64,000 nt of DNA from JBIYSM02 sp044759095 (GCF_044759095.2 NZ_JBIYSM020000001.1:133376-197375); one strand, 5' to 3'; counted from the stretch's first letter, positions 16,887 through 26,069 are shown. Notes: generated by a model not told the origin, from the sequence alone. Translations and numbers: made by a program.

Positions 16887-17795
16887 ATGGACAAAGTCAG
16901 CCTTACCGCATTGATATCTGCCTACTCCCGTGCCTATCATGCCAAACACGATACCCCAAAGATCTTTGATGACTTTCTCGCCGGTCAAATGCTTACGGAG
17001 GAAGAATTCACGAATCTGGGACGGAATCTGGCGCTGGCGCTTCCTTTTTTTGATCCTGAAAGCGCTGCGTCGTGCCCGGATCAGGAGAGAGCCTTGGCAT
17101 TGGTCATGCGAGCCCAAAGCACTTCCATCACGATCAGCCGTGCGCGTTATACGGAGGACAGCCTGGAAACAGCCGTCAAGCAGGGCGTGCAGCAGTATGT
17201 GATCCTCGGGGCTGGGATGGATACGTTTGCGTTTCGGAGACCGGAGATGGCAAGGCAGCTTCGGGTGTTTGAGGTCGACCATCCGGCCACGCAAGCGTTA
17301 AAGCGTCACCGTCTCGCTGAGCTGGGCTGGGAACATCCGGAGCAGCTGCACTTCGTTCCGGTGGATTTCACGAAAGAGAGCCTGGTTGCGGCACTCAAGC
17401 ATTCCTCGTATGAATCGCATACTGCAAGCTTCTTTAGCTGGTTAGGGGTCACCTATTATCTGTCACGCGACGTGGTGTTCGACATGTTGCGTTCGATTGC
17501 CGGCATCGCACCGGCCGGCAGCGCCATCGTTTTCGATTATCTGGATACGGACGCATTTGTTCCCGAGAGAGCGGCTGTACGGGTAAAACGGATGCAGGAG
17601 GCTGTGCGTCGGTCGGGCGAGCCGATGCAAACGGGCTTTGACCCGTCCACGCTGGCCGCAGATCTTGCGCGTATCGGTTTGCGTCTCCAGGAGAACCTGA
17701 GTCCAGCCGAGATCCAGGATCGCTACTTTCAGGGCCGCACGGACGGCTATCGCGCGTTTGAGCATGTGCACTTTGCGTGGGCAGTGGTCGAATAG
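16887..17795 (+). CDS. SAM-dependent methyltransferase (LCMT/TIGR00027-like)
   Basis: The 302-aa protein has the class I SAM fold of the leucine-carboxyl-methyltransferase-like family. It shows an N-terminal helical cap with SAYSRAYHAKHD, motif I VILGAGMDTFAFR (near residue 105), FEVDHPATQ (acidic residue for the SAM ribose) and FFSWLGVTYYL. In actinomycetes and Bacillota these proteins methylate polyketides or unknown small molecules; the substrate here is not known. The ATG at 16887 is 7 nt after AAGGAGG. It has its own strong promoter and is followed closely by the AraC-type regulator. Confidence 0.85.
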   Translation: MDKVSLTALISAYSRAYHAKHDTPKIFDDFLAGQMLTEEEFTNLGRNLALALPFFDPESAASCPDQERALALVMRAQSTSITISRARYTEDSLETAVKQGVQQYVILGAGMDTFAFRRPEMARQLRVFEVDHPATQALKRHRLAELGWEHPEQLHFVPVDFTKESLVAALKHSSYESHTASFFSWLGVTYYLSRDVVFDMLRSIAGIAPAGSAIVFDYLDTDAFVPERAAVRVKRMQEAVRRSGEPMQTGFDPSTLAADLARIGLRLQENLSPAEIQDRYFQGRTDGYRAFEHVHFAWAVVE

Positions 17796-17836
17796 GTACA
17801 ATAGGACTAACGACTTTGTCCAAAAGGAGTTCACCT

Positions 17837-19327
17837 ATGGCGACGTTACTGATCGCAGACCGCGACCCAAACGAACGGACAGGGATCGGCTGGCTGGTCT
17901 CCTCGTATGCCATTCCCTTTGACCGAATCCTGACGGCGGGTTCCATGCCGGAGACGGTACAACTGCTGGAGTCCGAAGCGCCGGATGTCATCTGCATCGA
18001 GCTGGACATGATTCCCAAAGACGGCTGGGATCGTCTCAAACAGCTGGCCAGGCGGTTTAAGCCGACTGTCATCGTTACGACGGCAGAAGCCACGTTTGAG
18101 CGGGCAATGCAGGGCATTGAGCTGAACGCCAGCGATTTGTGGATCAAACCGCAATCTCCCGACCACATCAGACGTGTGTTGACCCGCTGCTGTCGAACGG
18201 TTGGGCAAAGCAGGGGGGAGGCGGAACAGGCAGTGGAACCGAAACAGCCGGCCCTTTCCTACCGGTCGCTGTTTCTTCCCCAGGAGGCGTCAGGCGGCCA
18301 CCTGCAATTGATGCTGTTGCAGCTGGAAAATCCGAAACAGCATCCGCTGCTGTTATCGTTTCTCGACGAATTTCCGTTCCTGGAGGCTCCGGTTTTGCTG
18401 CCGCTCAGCGATTTGATCGTCTGCGTCTTTTCCCTCGCAGGTGAACAGCCTGCGCAGCGGTTGAAGCAGCTGGGAAAACGACTGCTGGCAGAGTGGGAGG
18501 CCGACCATGCCGAGCCGCTCTCGCTGGTTGTCTACGACTCACATGATCCGTCCATCTCGCTGAACCAGAAGTACCTGCATGCCAGACAGGCGCTGGAGAT
18601 CCGCTTTTTCAAAGGTTACCGGCAAATATCCGTCGTCGAAGACAAAGTGGACTGGGTGATGATCGACCCGTTTTTGACCCCGGCGGAGCAGCGGACGTGG
18701 ATTGACATGTTGAATGACGCGGACAGGGAGAAAATCAAGCAGTGGATGTACCAGCAATTCCTCAACAAGGAAGAACCGTACCCTGAACCGGGGTTGCTGC
18801 GTATCAGGCTCACCAGCATATTGGCCCAGGTGCGTCGATTTATGAAGTCGTACTTCCTGGACCAAGGGGCGTTGGAAGAGCGCTACCACCGCGTCTTTGA
18901 AACGATCTTGTACAATCCGATACTCTACCGCATCGTTCAGGAGTTTTTGCTGTTTTTGTACGAAGTCATGGATTCAGCCAAAATGCATCAGGAGAACGCC
19001 CGCGCAGACGTGATCGAGCAGGCAATCCGCTATATGGAAGAACATTTTCGCAATCCCGAATTGCGACTGGAGGATGTGGCCCGCCACGTGGACCGAAGTC
19101 CTGCCTATTTCAGCTCGCTCCTGTCGAAAAAGCAGGGAAGCTCGTATCGCCAGCTGCTGACGGCGATCCGGGTCAAAGAAGCGCAGCGGCTCTTGCTGGA
19201 TACCAAATGGCCGGTGCAGGAAATCGCGGAAAAGACGGGATTTGTCAACGGCAACTACTTTAGCAAGATTTTCAAGGAAAAAACGGGGACAACCCCACGT
19301 TCATTTCGAAATCGTAAAAAAGAATAA
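17837..19327 (+). CDS. Response regulator with AraC-type DNA-binding domain (YesN-like)
   Basis: The 496-aa protein has a receiver domain at residues 1-120 (LLIADRD acidic pocket, phospho-acceptor Asp in CIELDM, Lys in LWIKPQSP). A central region of about 250 aa resembles the helical insert of YesN-type regulators. The C-terminal AraC double helix-turn-helix covers about 395-496 (RLEDVARHVDRSPAYFSSLLSKK, VQEIAEKTGFVNGNYFSKIFK). Such proteins usually pair with a YesM-type histidine kinase controlling sugar transport; no kinase gene is adjacent here. It stands between the methyltransferase and the hut genes, but a terminator separates it from hutU. The start is 8 nt after AAAAGGAG. Confidence 0.85.
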   Translation: MATLLIADRDPNERTGIGWLVSSYAIPFDRILTAGSMPETVQLLESEAPDVICIELDMIPKDGWDRLKQLARRFKPTVIVTTAEATFERAMQGIELNASDLWIKPQSPDHIRRVLTRCCRTVGQSRGEAEQAVEPKQPALSYRSLFLPQEASGGHLQLMLLQLENPKQHPLLLSFLDEFPFLEAPVLLPLSDLIVCVFSLAGEQPAQRLKQLGKRLLAEWEADHAEPLSLVVYDSHDPSISLNQKYLHARQALEIRFFKGYRQISVVEDKVDWVMIDPFLTPAEQRTWIDMLNDADREKIKQWMYQQFLNKEEPYPEPGLLRIRLTSILAQVRRFMKSYFLDQGALEERYHRVFETILYNPILYRIVQEFLLFLYEVMDSAKMHQENARADVIEQAIRYMEEHFRNPELRLEDVARHVDRSPAYFSSLLSKKQGSSYRQLLTAIRVKEAQRLLLDTKWPVQEIAEKTGFVNGNYFSKIFKEKTGTTPRSFRNRKKE

Positions 19328-19354
19328 AAACCGAAAGAAAGGATAAGTTTTTCG

Positions 19355-19368
19355 CGCAAGCGTTTTCC
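19355..19368. promoter_or_regulatory. Possible CcpA cre site before hutU
   Basis: CGCAAGCGTTTTCC resembles the cre consensus with two mismatches. Histidine utilisation genes are commonly under catabolite repression. Suggestive only. Confidence 0.3.
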
Positions 19369-19406
19369 GATCTGCTTTTTGATGCGTAAATAATGAGAAA
19401 AATTCG

Positions 19407-19443
19407 AAAAACAGCCGCCTGTTTTCAAAAGCGGCTGTTTTTT
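19407..19443 (+). terminator. Terminator or attenuator between the regulator and hutU
   Basis: AAACAGCCGC and GCGGCTGTTT form a strong stem followed by TTTTTTAT. It ends only about 46 nt before the hutU start. It may therefore terminate the regulator transcript or act as an attenuator for hut. Confidence 0.8.
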
Positions 19444-19488
19444 ATACTCATGAGTAAGCAAGAACATTCGGAAAAAGCAGGTGAAATC

Positions 19489-21165
19489 ATGACGAAAACG
19501 CAAACCATACAAGACCTGATCCAACAATACTCCGGAACCAAGCTGCACGCAAAAGGCTGGATCCAGGAAGCTGCCCTGCGGATGCTCTTGAACAACCTGA
19601 ATCCCGACGTGGCAGAGCACCCGGAAAATCTGGTTGTATACGGCGGGATCGGCAAGGCGGCGCGCGACTGGGAGTGCTTTGAAACGATCGTGGAAACGCT
19701 TGCCAAACTGGAGAGTGACGAGACGCTGCTGGTTCAATCGGGCAAGCCGGTTGCCGTATTCAAGACCCATGCGGATGCGCCGCGCGTACTGCTTGCCAAC
19801 TCCAACCTGGTGCCAGCCTGGGCCAACTGGAATCACTTCCACGAGCTGGACAAAAAAGGCCTGATGATGTACGGACAGATGACCGCGGGCAGCTGGATTT
19901 ACATCGGCAGCCAGGGGATCGTGCAGGGCACGTACGAAACGTTTGCGGAGTGCGCCCGTCAGCACTTCGAGGGTACACTTGCCGGCACCATCACGGTTAC
20001 GGCCGGCCTGGGGGGGATGGGTGGAGCACAACCGCTCGCCGTCACGCTCAACGGCGGAGTCAGCATCAACATCGAAGTGGATCGCACTCGGATCCAGCGC
20101 CGTTTGGACACACGCTACCTGGATATCATGACGGAAAGCCTGGACGAAGCGATCCAGATGGCACAAGAGGCCAAGCGCGAGAAGAAAGGGATCTCGATCG
20201 GTCTATTGGGCAACGCTCCGGAAGTTCTGAACCAAATGCTCGAGCGCGGATTTATTCCGGACGTGCTGACGGACCAAACTTCTTCACACGACCCGCTGAA
20301 CGGCTACATCCCCGTGGGCATGAGCCTGGAAGAAGCTGCCGAGCTGCGTAAAATAGATCCGCAAGCCTACGTGGCAAAATCAAAGGCGAGTATCGCCGAG
20401 CATGTACGCGCCATGTTGAACATGCAAGAACGCGGAGCGGTCACCTTCGACTACGGCAACAACATCCGGCAGGTGGCCAAGGACGAGGGCGTCGAGGATG
20501 CATTCAACTTCCCGGGCTTCGTACCTGCATACATCCGCCCGCAGTTCTGCGAAGGCAAGGGGCCATTCCGCTGGGCGGCGCTTTCCGGTGATCCGGAAGA
20601 CATCTACAAGACCGACGAAGTGATCCTGCGCGAATTCAGCTCCAACACCCGACTATGCAACTGGATCCGCATGGCCCAAGAGCGCATTCAGTTCCAGGGT
20701 CTGCCCGCTCGCATCTGCTGGCTGGGCTACGGCGAACGGGCACGCTTCGGCAAGATCATCAATGACATGGTGGCTCGCGGTGAACTGAAGGCACCGATCG
20801 TCATCGGCCGCGACCACCTGGATTCCGGATCCGTGGCGTCGCCGAACCGCGAAACGGAAGCAATGAAGGACGGCAGCGACGCTGTAGCGGACTGGCCGAT
20901 CCTGAACGCGCTCATCAACGCCGTAGGCGGGGCAAGCTGGGTTTCTGTTCACCACGGCGGGGGCGTCGGTATGGGCTACTCCCTGCACGCCGGCATGGTG
21001 ATCGTCGCTGACGGTACCGAAGAAGCGGCAAAACGCCTGGAACGCGTACTGACTACCGACCCGGGGATGGGAATCGTCCGTCATGCTGATGCCGGGTACG
21101 ATCTTGCCGTGAAAACCGCCAAGGAGAAAGGCGTGCACATCCCCATGCTGAAGGGTGGATGTTAG
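19489..21165 (+). CDS. hutU: Urocanate hydratase
   Basis: The 558-aa protein has the urocanase signature: LVVYGGIGKAARDWECF, the central NAD-binding region with TVTAGLGGMGGAQPLAVT, DQTSSHDPLNGY and the ARICWLGYGERARFG segment. It adds water to urocanate to form imidazolone propionate, the second step of histidine degradation, using NAD+ as an electrophile. The ATG at 19489 follows AGCAGGTGA; a longer in-frame start lies in the terminator and was rejected. It heads the hutU-hutI-hutG-permease operon. The first gene, histidase (hutH), is not in this window. Confidence 0.95.
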   Translation: MTKTQTIQDLIQQYSGTKLHAKGWIQEAALRMLLNNLNPDVAEHPENLVVYGGIGKAARDWECFETIVETLAKLESDETLLVQSGKPVAVFKTHADAPRVLLANSNLVPAWANWNHFHELDKKGLMMYGQMTAGSWIYIGSQGIVQGTYETFAECARQHFEGTLAGTITVTAGLGGMGGAQPLAVTLNGGVSINIEVDRTRIQRRLDTRYLDIMTESLDEAIQMAQEAKREKKGISIGLLGNAPEVLNQMLERGFIPDVLTDQTSSHDPLNGYIPVGMSLEEAAELRKIDPQAYVAKSKASIAEHVRAMLNMQERGAVTFDYGNNIRQVAKDEGVEDAFNFPGFVPAYIRPQFCEGKGPFRWAALSGDPEDIYKTDEVILREFSSNTRLCNWIRMAQERIQFQGLPARICWLGYGERARFGKIINDMVARGELKAPIVIGRDHLDSGSVASPNRETEAMKDGSDAVADWPILNALINAVGGASWVSVHHGGGVGMGYSLHAGMVIVADGTEEAAKRLERVLTTDPGMGIVRHADAGYDLAVKTAKEKGVHIPMLKGGC

Positions 21166-21177
21166 AAAGGAGACGCC

Positions 21178-22461
21178 ATGAACAAGCAGACGAAACCCGT
21201 ATTCATCCGGAACGCAAGCCAACTGGTTTCGCTTGCGGGAGGCTCGGAAGCGCCGCTCGTTGGAAAGCGAATGGGAGAGCTTGGGATCATTGAAAACGGC
21301 AGTGTATGGCTGGAAGACGGCATCATTCGCGCTGTCGGCCGCGATGATGAACTGGCGGAAGTGTACCGAGATCGGCTGCAGGAAGCGGAAATCATACATG
21401 CTTCAGGCAGGCTCGTCACCCCTGGACTGGTTGATCCGCACACGCATCTGGTCCATGCGGGAACCCGCGAAAACGAATTTCATATGCGGCTGCAGGGTGC
21501 CACCTACATGGAAATCATGAACAACGGCGGGGGAATTCACGCCACCACGTCCGCTACCCGCAAGGCCGATCACGAAACCCTGTTTGCACAGAGCAAAAAG
21601 CGTCTTGATCAGTTCCTGCTGCACGGCGTAACGACAGTGGAAGCAAAAAGCGGGTATGGCCTGACGCTCGAAGACGAGATCAAGCAGCTGGAAGTGGCCA
21701 AACAGCTCAACGAGCAGCACGCCGTTGACATCGTCAGCACGTTTATGGGGGCCCATGCCGTACCGAAGGAGTTCAAGGAGAATCCTGATCGCTTCGTCGA
21801 GCTGGTGATCGAGGAGATGATCCCGGAGGTGGCGAGACGCGGCCTGGCTGAATTCAACGACGTCTTCTGCGAGCGGGGCGTATTTACCCCGGAGCAGTCG
21901 AAGCGCATACTCGAGGCAGGTGTGAAGCACGGCCTGCTGCCGAAAATTCACGCAGACGAAATTGAACCGTACGAAGGAGCGGAGCTCGCCGCTGACATCG
22001 GGGCCGTTTCCGCAGACCATCTGCTTCGGGCCTCTGACAACGGCATCAGGATGATGGCGGAAAAAGGCGTGATCGCCGTCCTGCTTCCGGGTACCGCCTT
22101 CTTCCTGATGGCCGAGTCGGCCAATGGGCGGAAAATGATCGACGCCGGTGTGCCGGTCGCGATCTCCACCGACTGCAATCCAGGGTCATCTCCGACGGTT
22201 TCCCTGCCGCTGATCATGAATCTTAGCTGCCTGAAAATGGGGATGACTCCCGCAGAAGCGCTCGCCGGCGCTACGATCAATGCGGCCCATGCAATCAAGC
22301 GGGGCCATGAGATCGGCAGTATCGAGCCGGGGAAAAAGGCGGACATTGCGATCTTTGACGTACCCAACTACCTGGTGCTGCAGTATCGCTACGGCGTGAA
22401 CCACGTGCATACCGTGATCAAGGCGGGCGTGAAGGTCGTGGACGGAGGGCGTTTGGCGTGA
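21178..22461 (+). CDS. hutI: Imidazolonepropionase
   Basis: The 427-aa protein is an amidohydrolase-superfamily metalloenzyme. The metal-binding DPHTHLVHAG follows the N-terminal beta-sandwich, the active-site region contains VEAKSGYGL and HADEIEPYEGA, and STDCNPGSS lies near the C-terminus. It hydrolyses 4-imidazolone-5-propionate to N-formimino-L-glutamate. It begins 12 nt after hutU with AAAGGAG and overlaps hutG by 4 bp (GTGA), which argues for translational coupling. Confidence 0.95.
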   Translation: MNKQTKPVFIRNASQLVSLAGGSEAPLVGKRMGELGIIENGSVWLEDGIIRAVGRDDELAEVYRDRLQEAEIIHASGRLVTPGLVDPHTHLVHAGTRENEFHMRLQGATYMEIMNNGGGIHATTSATRKADHETLFAQSKKRLDQFLLHGVTTVEAKSGYGLTLEDEIKQLEVAKQLNEQHAVDIVSTFMGAHAVPKEFKENPDRFVELVIEEMIPEVARRGLAEFNDVFCERGVFTPEQSKRILEAGVKHGLLPKIHADEIEPYEGAELAADIGAVSADHLLRASDNGIRMMAEKGVIAVLLPGTAFFLMAESANGRKMIDAGVPVAISTDCNPGSSPTVSLPLIMNLSCLKMGMTPAEALAGATINAAHAIKRGHEIGSIEPGKKADIAIFDVPNYLVLQYRYGVNHVHTVIKAGVKVVDGGRLA

Positions 22462-23456
22462 AGGCATATCCGTATCCATTGCTCAAACCGCCAAGCTTTG
22501 TCTGGGACAAAAGCGCCGTCCCCGCGGAACCAAAGGTAAACGAGTGGATCCAGACGCTTGACCCCACGCAAGCGGAAGCATACGACTGGACGCGGTACGA
22601 CGTCGCCATTCTCGGCGTACCGCTCTCCCGTTCGTCCATCTCCGCCTCGGCGGCCAGCGAAAATCCGGACGCGCTCCGCAGGGCATGGAAGTATTTTACC
22701 ACCTACAATCTGGACTGCGACGAAGATCTGTCCGATCTACGCGTCGTCGATCTGGGAGACGTCCGTCAGAACGTGACGGATATCCAGCAGTGCCATCGGA
22801 ACATTCGGGAAGCGATGTTCCACATGCGGACCCATCATCCCCATATGATGCCGGTGTCCATGGGAGGAGACCACTCCATCACCGCCATGCTGGTCAAGGG
22901 CTGGAATGACGCACACCCACAGGAACGCATAGGCATCCTCCAGATGGACACCCACTTTGACCTGCGGGATTTGACGGACAACGGGCCAAGCAACGGCACT
23001 CCGATTCGCAATCTGATTGAGAGCGGCGTGGTCAAAGGTGAGGACGTCCACAACATCGGGCTCCACGGCTTTTTCAACGCCCGGTCCCTCAAAACGTACG
23101 CTGATGAAGTCGGGGTGCGCTATACCACCATGCAGCAGGCGCGGAAGCGGGGACTCGAGCCAACCGTCAGAAAGGCGCTGGAACAGCTTGCAGCAAAAGT
23201 GGATACCATCTATGTTACCGTGGACATGGACGTGCTCGACATCAGTTACGGTCCTGGCGTTCCCGCCTCCACACCGGGAGGCATGCGCAGCGACGAATTG
23301 TTTGAAGCTGTTTACCTCGCGGGGAAACACCCGAAAGTGAAAGCGATGGATCTGGTCTGTCTTGATCCGTTTAAGGACAGAGGAGAAGCCACCGTCAAAA
23401 CGGCGGTCCACACCATGCTTACGTTTCTCACGGGATTCAAACAGAGAGAGAAATAA
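22458..23456 (+). CDS. hutG: Formimidoylglutamase
   Basis: The 332-aa arginase/ureohydrolase-family enzyme has the binuclear Mn ligands in SMGGDHS, QMDTHFDLRD and VDMDVLDISYGPG. In the hut context it converts N-formimino-glutamate to glutamate and formamide. The start is GTG, overlapping the hutI stop. Agmatinase-like activity would be the alternative by family alone, but the neighbours make HutG the clear assignment. Confidence 0.92.
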   Translation: MKAYPYPLLKPPSFVWDKSAVPAEPKVNEWIQTLDPTQAEAYDWTRYDVAILGVPLSRSSISASAASENPDALRRAWKYFTTYNLDCDEDLSDLRVVDLGDVRQNVTDIQQCHRNIREAMFHMRTHHPHMMPVSMGGDHSITAMLVKGWNDAHPQERIGILQMDTHFDLRDLTDNGPSNGTPIRNLIESGVVKGEDVHNIGLHGFFNARSLKTYADEVGVRYTTMQQARKRGLEPTVRKALEQLAAKVDTIYVTVDMDVLDISYGPGVPASTPGGMRSDELFEAVYLAGKHPKVKAMDLVCLDPFKDRGEATVKTAVHTMLTFLTGFKQREK

Positions 23457-23515
23457 AGAATGATCGGATAGGACCGGGTGGGAAACGACTTTGAAGTCAA
23501 AGGGGGATATTGAAA

Positions 23516-24859
23516 ATGGCTGCACCAAGTCCGGAAAGCCTGGCGAGAACAGAGCAGAAGCCAGCCTATTATACTTCTGCCAATGCATGGAAGTTTATCG
23601 TGTTCAGTCTCGTCGGCATTTTTATGTTTTTTATCCCGATTACCGCAGGCACGACGTCGTCGATTCCGCTTGACCATGTTGTCAGCTGGATTCGGGCATC
23701 CGTTCCTTCTCTGATTCCACTCTATGCCCTCTTGGTGATCCTGCTGGGAGCCGTTTACCCGTTTGTGACCAAAAGCTGGAACAAAAGCAAGGTCAACATG
23801 GCATTCTCCGTGCTGAAAGTGCTCGGTGTCGTTGTGGCTCTGATGATTTACCTGAAAATAGGTCCTGCCTGGCTGATGGACAAAAACATGGGACCGTTCC
23901 TGTTTGAAAAGCTGGTCATTCCCGTGGGACTGGTGGTTCCCATTGGTTCCGTATTCCTCGCGCTGCTCGTTGGGTACGGTTTGATGGAATTCATCGGGGC
24001 GTTGGTACAACCGATCATGCGTCCGATTTGGAAGACGCCTGGCCGCTCCGCGGTCGATGCGGTTGCCTCATTCGTTGGAAGCTATTCGATTGGTCTGTTG
24101 ATTACCAACCGGGTGTTCAAGGAAGGCAAGTACACCGCAAAAGAAGCGGCGATCATCGCGACCGGCTTCTCCACCGTGTCCGCCACGTTTATGATTGTCA
24201 TTGCCAAAACTCTCGGTCTCATGGAGATCTGGAACCTGTATTTCTGGGTATCGCTGGTCATCACGTTCCTGGTGACAGCTGTAACGGTCCGACTCTGGCC
24301 GCTGAGCAAGATGAGCGACGAGTATTATGACGGCAAGGGAGATCCCGAGGAAGTCATCACGGAAAAGCGTCTGCAGCATGCCTGGAAAGAGGCCATGCTG
24401 ACTGCGGACAAATCTCCCGGACTGGGTAAGAACATATGGACAAATCTGCGCGACGGGTTTGTCATGACGATGAGCATCCTGCCGTCCATCATGTCCGTCG
24501 GTCTGCTCGGTCTCGTGCTGGCAGAGTTTACCCCGATTTTTGACATCGTCGGGTATATTTTCTATCCGATCACCCTGCTTCTGCAGATCCCGGAACCGCT
24601 GCTTGCCGCAAAAGCATCCGCAATCGAAATCGCGGAGATGTTCCTGCCGGCACTGCTGGTGGCCGAAGCACCGCTCGTCACCAAATTCATCATCGCCGTG
24701 GTATCCGTGTCGTCCGTTCTGTTCTTCTCAGCCAGCATTCCCTGTATCCTCTCCACAGAAATTCCGATCAGTATTCCGCAGCTGCTCGTCATATGGTTCG
24801 AACGTACCGTGTTGACGCTGATCTTGGTCACACCGCTGGCGTATCTGTTGTTGCCGTGA
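23516..24859 (+). CDS. YjiH-family membrane protein with nucleoside-recognition (Gate) domains
   Basis: This 447-aa integral membrane protein has about ten to eleven helices and two Gate-like repeats (VGLVVPIGSVFLALLVGYGLMEF and a second around LVAEAPLVTKFIIAV). It matches the YjiH family. Its place as last gene of the hut operon suggests that it moves histidine, urocanate or a breakdown product, but no transport substrate is established for the family. The ATG at 23516 is 8 nt after AAAGGGGGAT; the in-frame TTG six bases upstream is too close to that site. Confidence 0.8.
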   Translation: MAAPSPESLARTEQKPAYYTSANAWKFIVFSLVGIFMFFIPITAGTTSSIPLDHVVSWIRASVPSLIPLYALLVILLGAVYPFVTKSWNKSKVNMAFSVLKVLGVVVALMIYLKIGPAWLMDKNMGPFLFEKLVIPVGLVVPIGSVFLALLVGYGLMEFIGALVQPIMRPIWKTPGRSAVDAVASFVGSYSIGLLITNRVFKEGKYTAKEAAIIATGFSTVSATFMIVIAKTLGLMEIWNLYFWVSLVITFLVTAVTVRLWPLSKMSDEYYDGKGDPEEVITEKRLQHAWKEAMLTADKSPGLGKNIWTNLRDGFVMTMSILPSIMSVGLLGLVLAEFTPIFDIVGYIFYPITLLLQIPEPLLAAKASAIEIAEMFLPALLVAEAPLVTKFIIAVVSVSSVLFFSASIPCILSTEIPISIPQLLVIWFERTVLTLILVTPLAYLLLP

Positions 24860-24863
24860 GCTT

Positions 24864-24900
24864 GCCGACCCGCTGAATGTGCAGCGGGTCGGCATTTTTT
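24864..24900 (+). terminator. Terminator of the hut operon
   Basis: An 11-bp perfect stem (GCCGACCCGCT and AGCGGGTCGGC) is followed by ATTTTTT. Confidence 0.9.
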
Positions 24901-25012
24901 CTGTATATCAATGGAATGGTGTGGTAAACTGTGGAAATGTAAACTTCCTATCGTTTTCATGGAGCAGGAGGAGAGAGTGTGGCAAAACATGTTGCATCCT
25001 GCGCGGTATTGA

Positions 25013-25087
25013 AACGGGTACGTCCGCGCAGTCGGCGTGAGTAACTTCCATGTGCACCATTTGGAGGATGAAAAAGACCAAAGGTAA
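25013..25087 (+). pseudogene. Aldo/keto reductase fragment
   Basis: One frame reads NGYVRAVGVSNFHVHHLED, the diagnostic central motif of aldo/keto reductases (family pattern R-A-I-G-V-S-N-F). It is preceded by an in-frame TGA and followed after a few codons by TAA. Only about 25 codons remain, so this is a relic of a deleted gene. The rest of 24901-25080 shows no intact gene. Confidence 0.6.
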
Positions 25088-25113
25088 CCCGGTTTCAAAG
25101 CGCGGGTTACCTT
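25081..25113. terminator. Bidirectional terminator hairpin
   Basis: AAGGTAACCCG (25081-25091) pairs with CGGGTTACCTT (25103-25113). It overlaps the stop of the minus-strand YheC/YheD-like gene and has T-rich flanks on both sides. Confidence 0.75.
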
Positions 25114-25856
25114 TTCCGATTCCGGTTTTGTCGCCGATAGGCCAAGATGGTACGGTATATCCGCTTGTCTCTCATTTTGAGGAACAAGGTGATATCCGGA
25201 GTTAGGTTGGCTTCAATAATCCAGACCCTGCCGCTGCTGTCGATGCCCATGTCCAAACCGAATACCCGTTGACTCGTGTAGTAGGTGGCCAACCGTCTGG
25301 CAGCCCGAAGTGCGACGCTTCGAATCCTTCTGATGATAGCAGCTTGGGACAGACGGCATGCGCTGGAGAGGCGAATGGCGGTGCGAAGCGGCAGTACCTT
25401 TCCTTTGCTTCGCCCGATATTGGTGACGATATAGCCGGGGCCCGCCACTTTGGCCAACATGCCGGTGATTACCCAATTCCCTCCGATTCTGCGCTGTACC
25501 ATCACCCGGATGTCAAAGGGACGGCCGTTCACAGTCGCCAACGAAATGCCGCGCTGGACGATATAGCTCCTTTTCACCTTGCTGCGCACATGCGTATAGG
25601 TTCTGTTCAGACCTTTACATGTATGCCGCACTCGTCCATAGTGAACGGAGTACCGATTGTGCCCCTGAGAGGAGACCATGATCACACCGGCTCCTCTGCT
25701 GCCTGTCGACGGTTTCGCAACGACTTTCGAATATTTGCCGAGCAAACGGCTCATGTTCGCTAGTGCCAACGGGAGAGTTTCGGGCAATGCGGGATGCAGT
25801 GACGGCTCGCGGCGTAAAACCGCGTACTTGGTATACTTGGTTTTACTTCTTGCCAA
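25107..25856 (-). CDS. YheC/YheD-like ATP-grasp protein (spore-associated family)
   Basis: The 249-aa, very basic protein carries an ATP-grasp core: KYSKVVAKPSTGSRGAGV as nucleotide-binding strand and loop, YIVQRGISLATVNGRPFDIRV and the metal-binding end WIIEANLTPDITLF. YheC/YheD proteins are endospore coat-associated and usually longer (about 360-450 aa); here the N-terminal regions are missing, leaving a minimal catalytic domain. The ATP-grasp fold suggests an amide or peptide ligase, substrate unknown. A second such gene lies at 27597 on the other strand. Confidence 0.8.
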   Translation of the reverse strand: MARSKTKYTKYAVLRREPSLHPALPETLPLALANMSRLLGKYSKVVAKPSTGSRGAGVIMVSSQGHNRYSVHYGRVRHTCKGLNRTYTHVRSKVKRSYIVQRGISLATVNGRPFDIRVMVQRRIGGNWVITGMLAKVAGPGYIVTNIGRSKGKVLPLRTAIRLSSACRLSQAAIIRRIRSVALRAARRLATYYTSQRVFGLDMGIDSSGRVWIIEANLTPDITLFLKMRDKRIYRTILAYRRQNRNRKR

Positions 25857-25943
25857 CAGGCACCAGCTCCTTACTGCCTGTAATAGATAAGCTGTTCATC
25901 TACTAAACTATGACTACATCTTCAGAAGGCTTTAGGAGGATGC

Positions 25944-25962
25944 CCTATTTTTTCAAAATAGG
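25944..25962. promoter_or_regulatory. Dyad in the yheC-like/iclR divergent region
   Basis: CCTATTTT and AAAATAGG form 8-bp perfect arms around TTC. It could be an operator for either divergent gene. Confidence 0.35.
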
Positions 25963-26000
25963 TTGGCACTCGCTACTTTACTCGTTGTCTTTTTTTTCTG

Positions 26001-26036
26001 TATACTGACAAGTAACATGATTTCATCTAATGAAAC
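26001..26036 (+). promoter_or_regulatory. iclR promoter -10 with palindromic operator
   Basis: TATACT (26001-26006) is followed by the palindrome TTTCAT-CTA-ATGAAA (26021-26035), where a repressor would block initiation. A nearly identical palindrome (15 of 17 bases) lies upstream of aconitase at 31213-31229. Confidence 0.5.
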
Positions 26037-26069
26037 GAACGGAGAGCATGAAAGAAGAGGTGCGGAACG

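Noticed and set aside
24979..25044. 22-codon ORF with a strong AGGAGG-type start
   Set aside because: Too short, no conserved feature, and it overlaps the aldo/keto reductase relic in another frame.
25941..26009. Small ORF beginning MPYFFKIGWH after TAGGAGG
   Set aside because: The ribosome binding site touches the ATG with no spacer, and the sequence contains a dyad that reads better as an operator.
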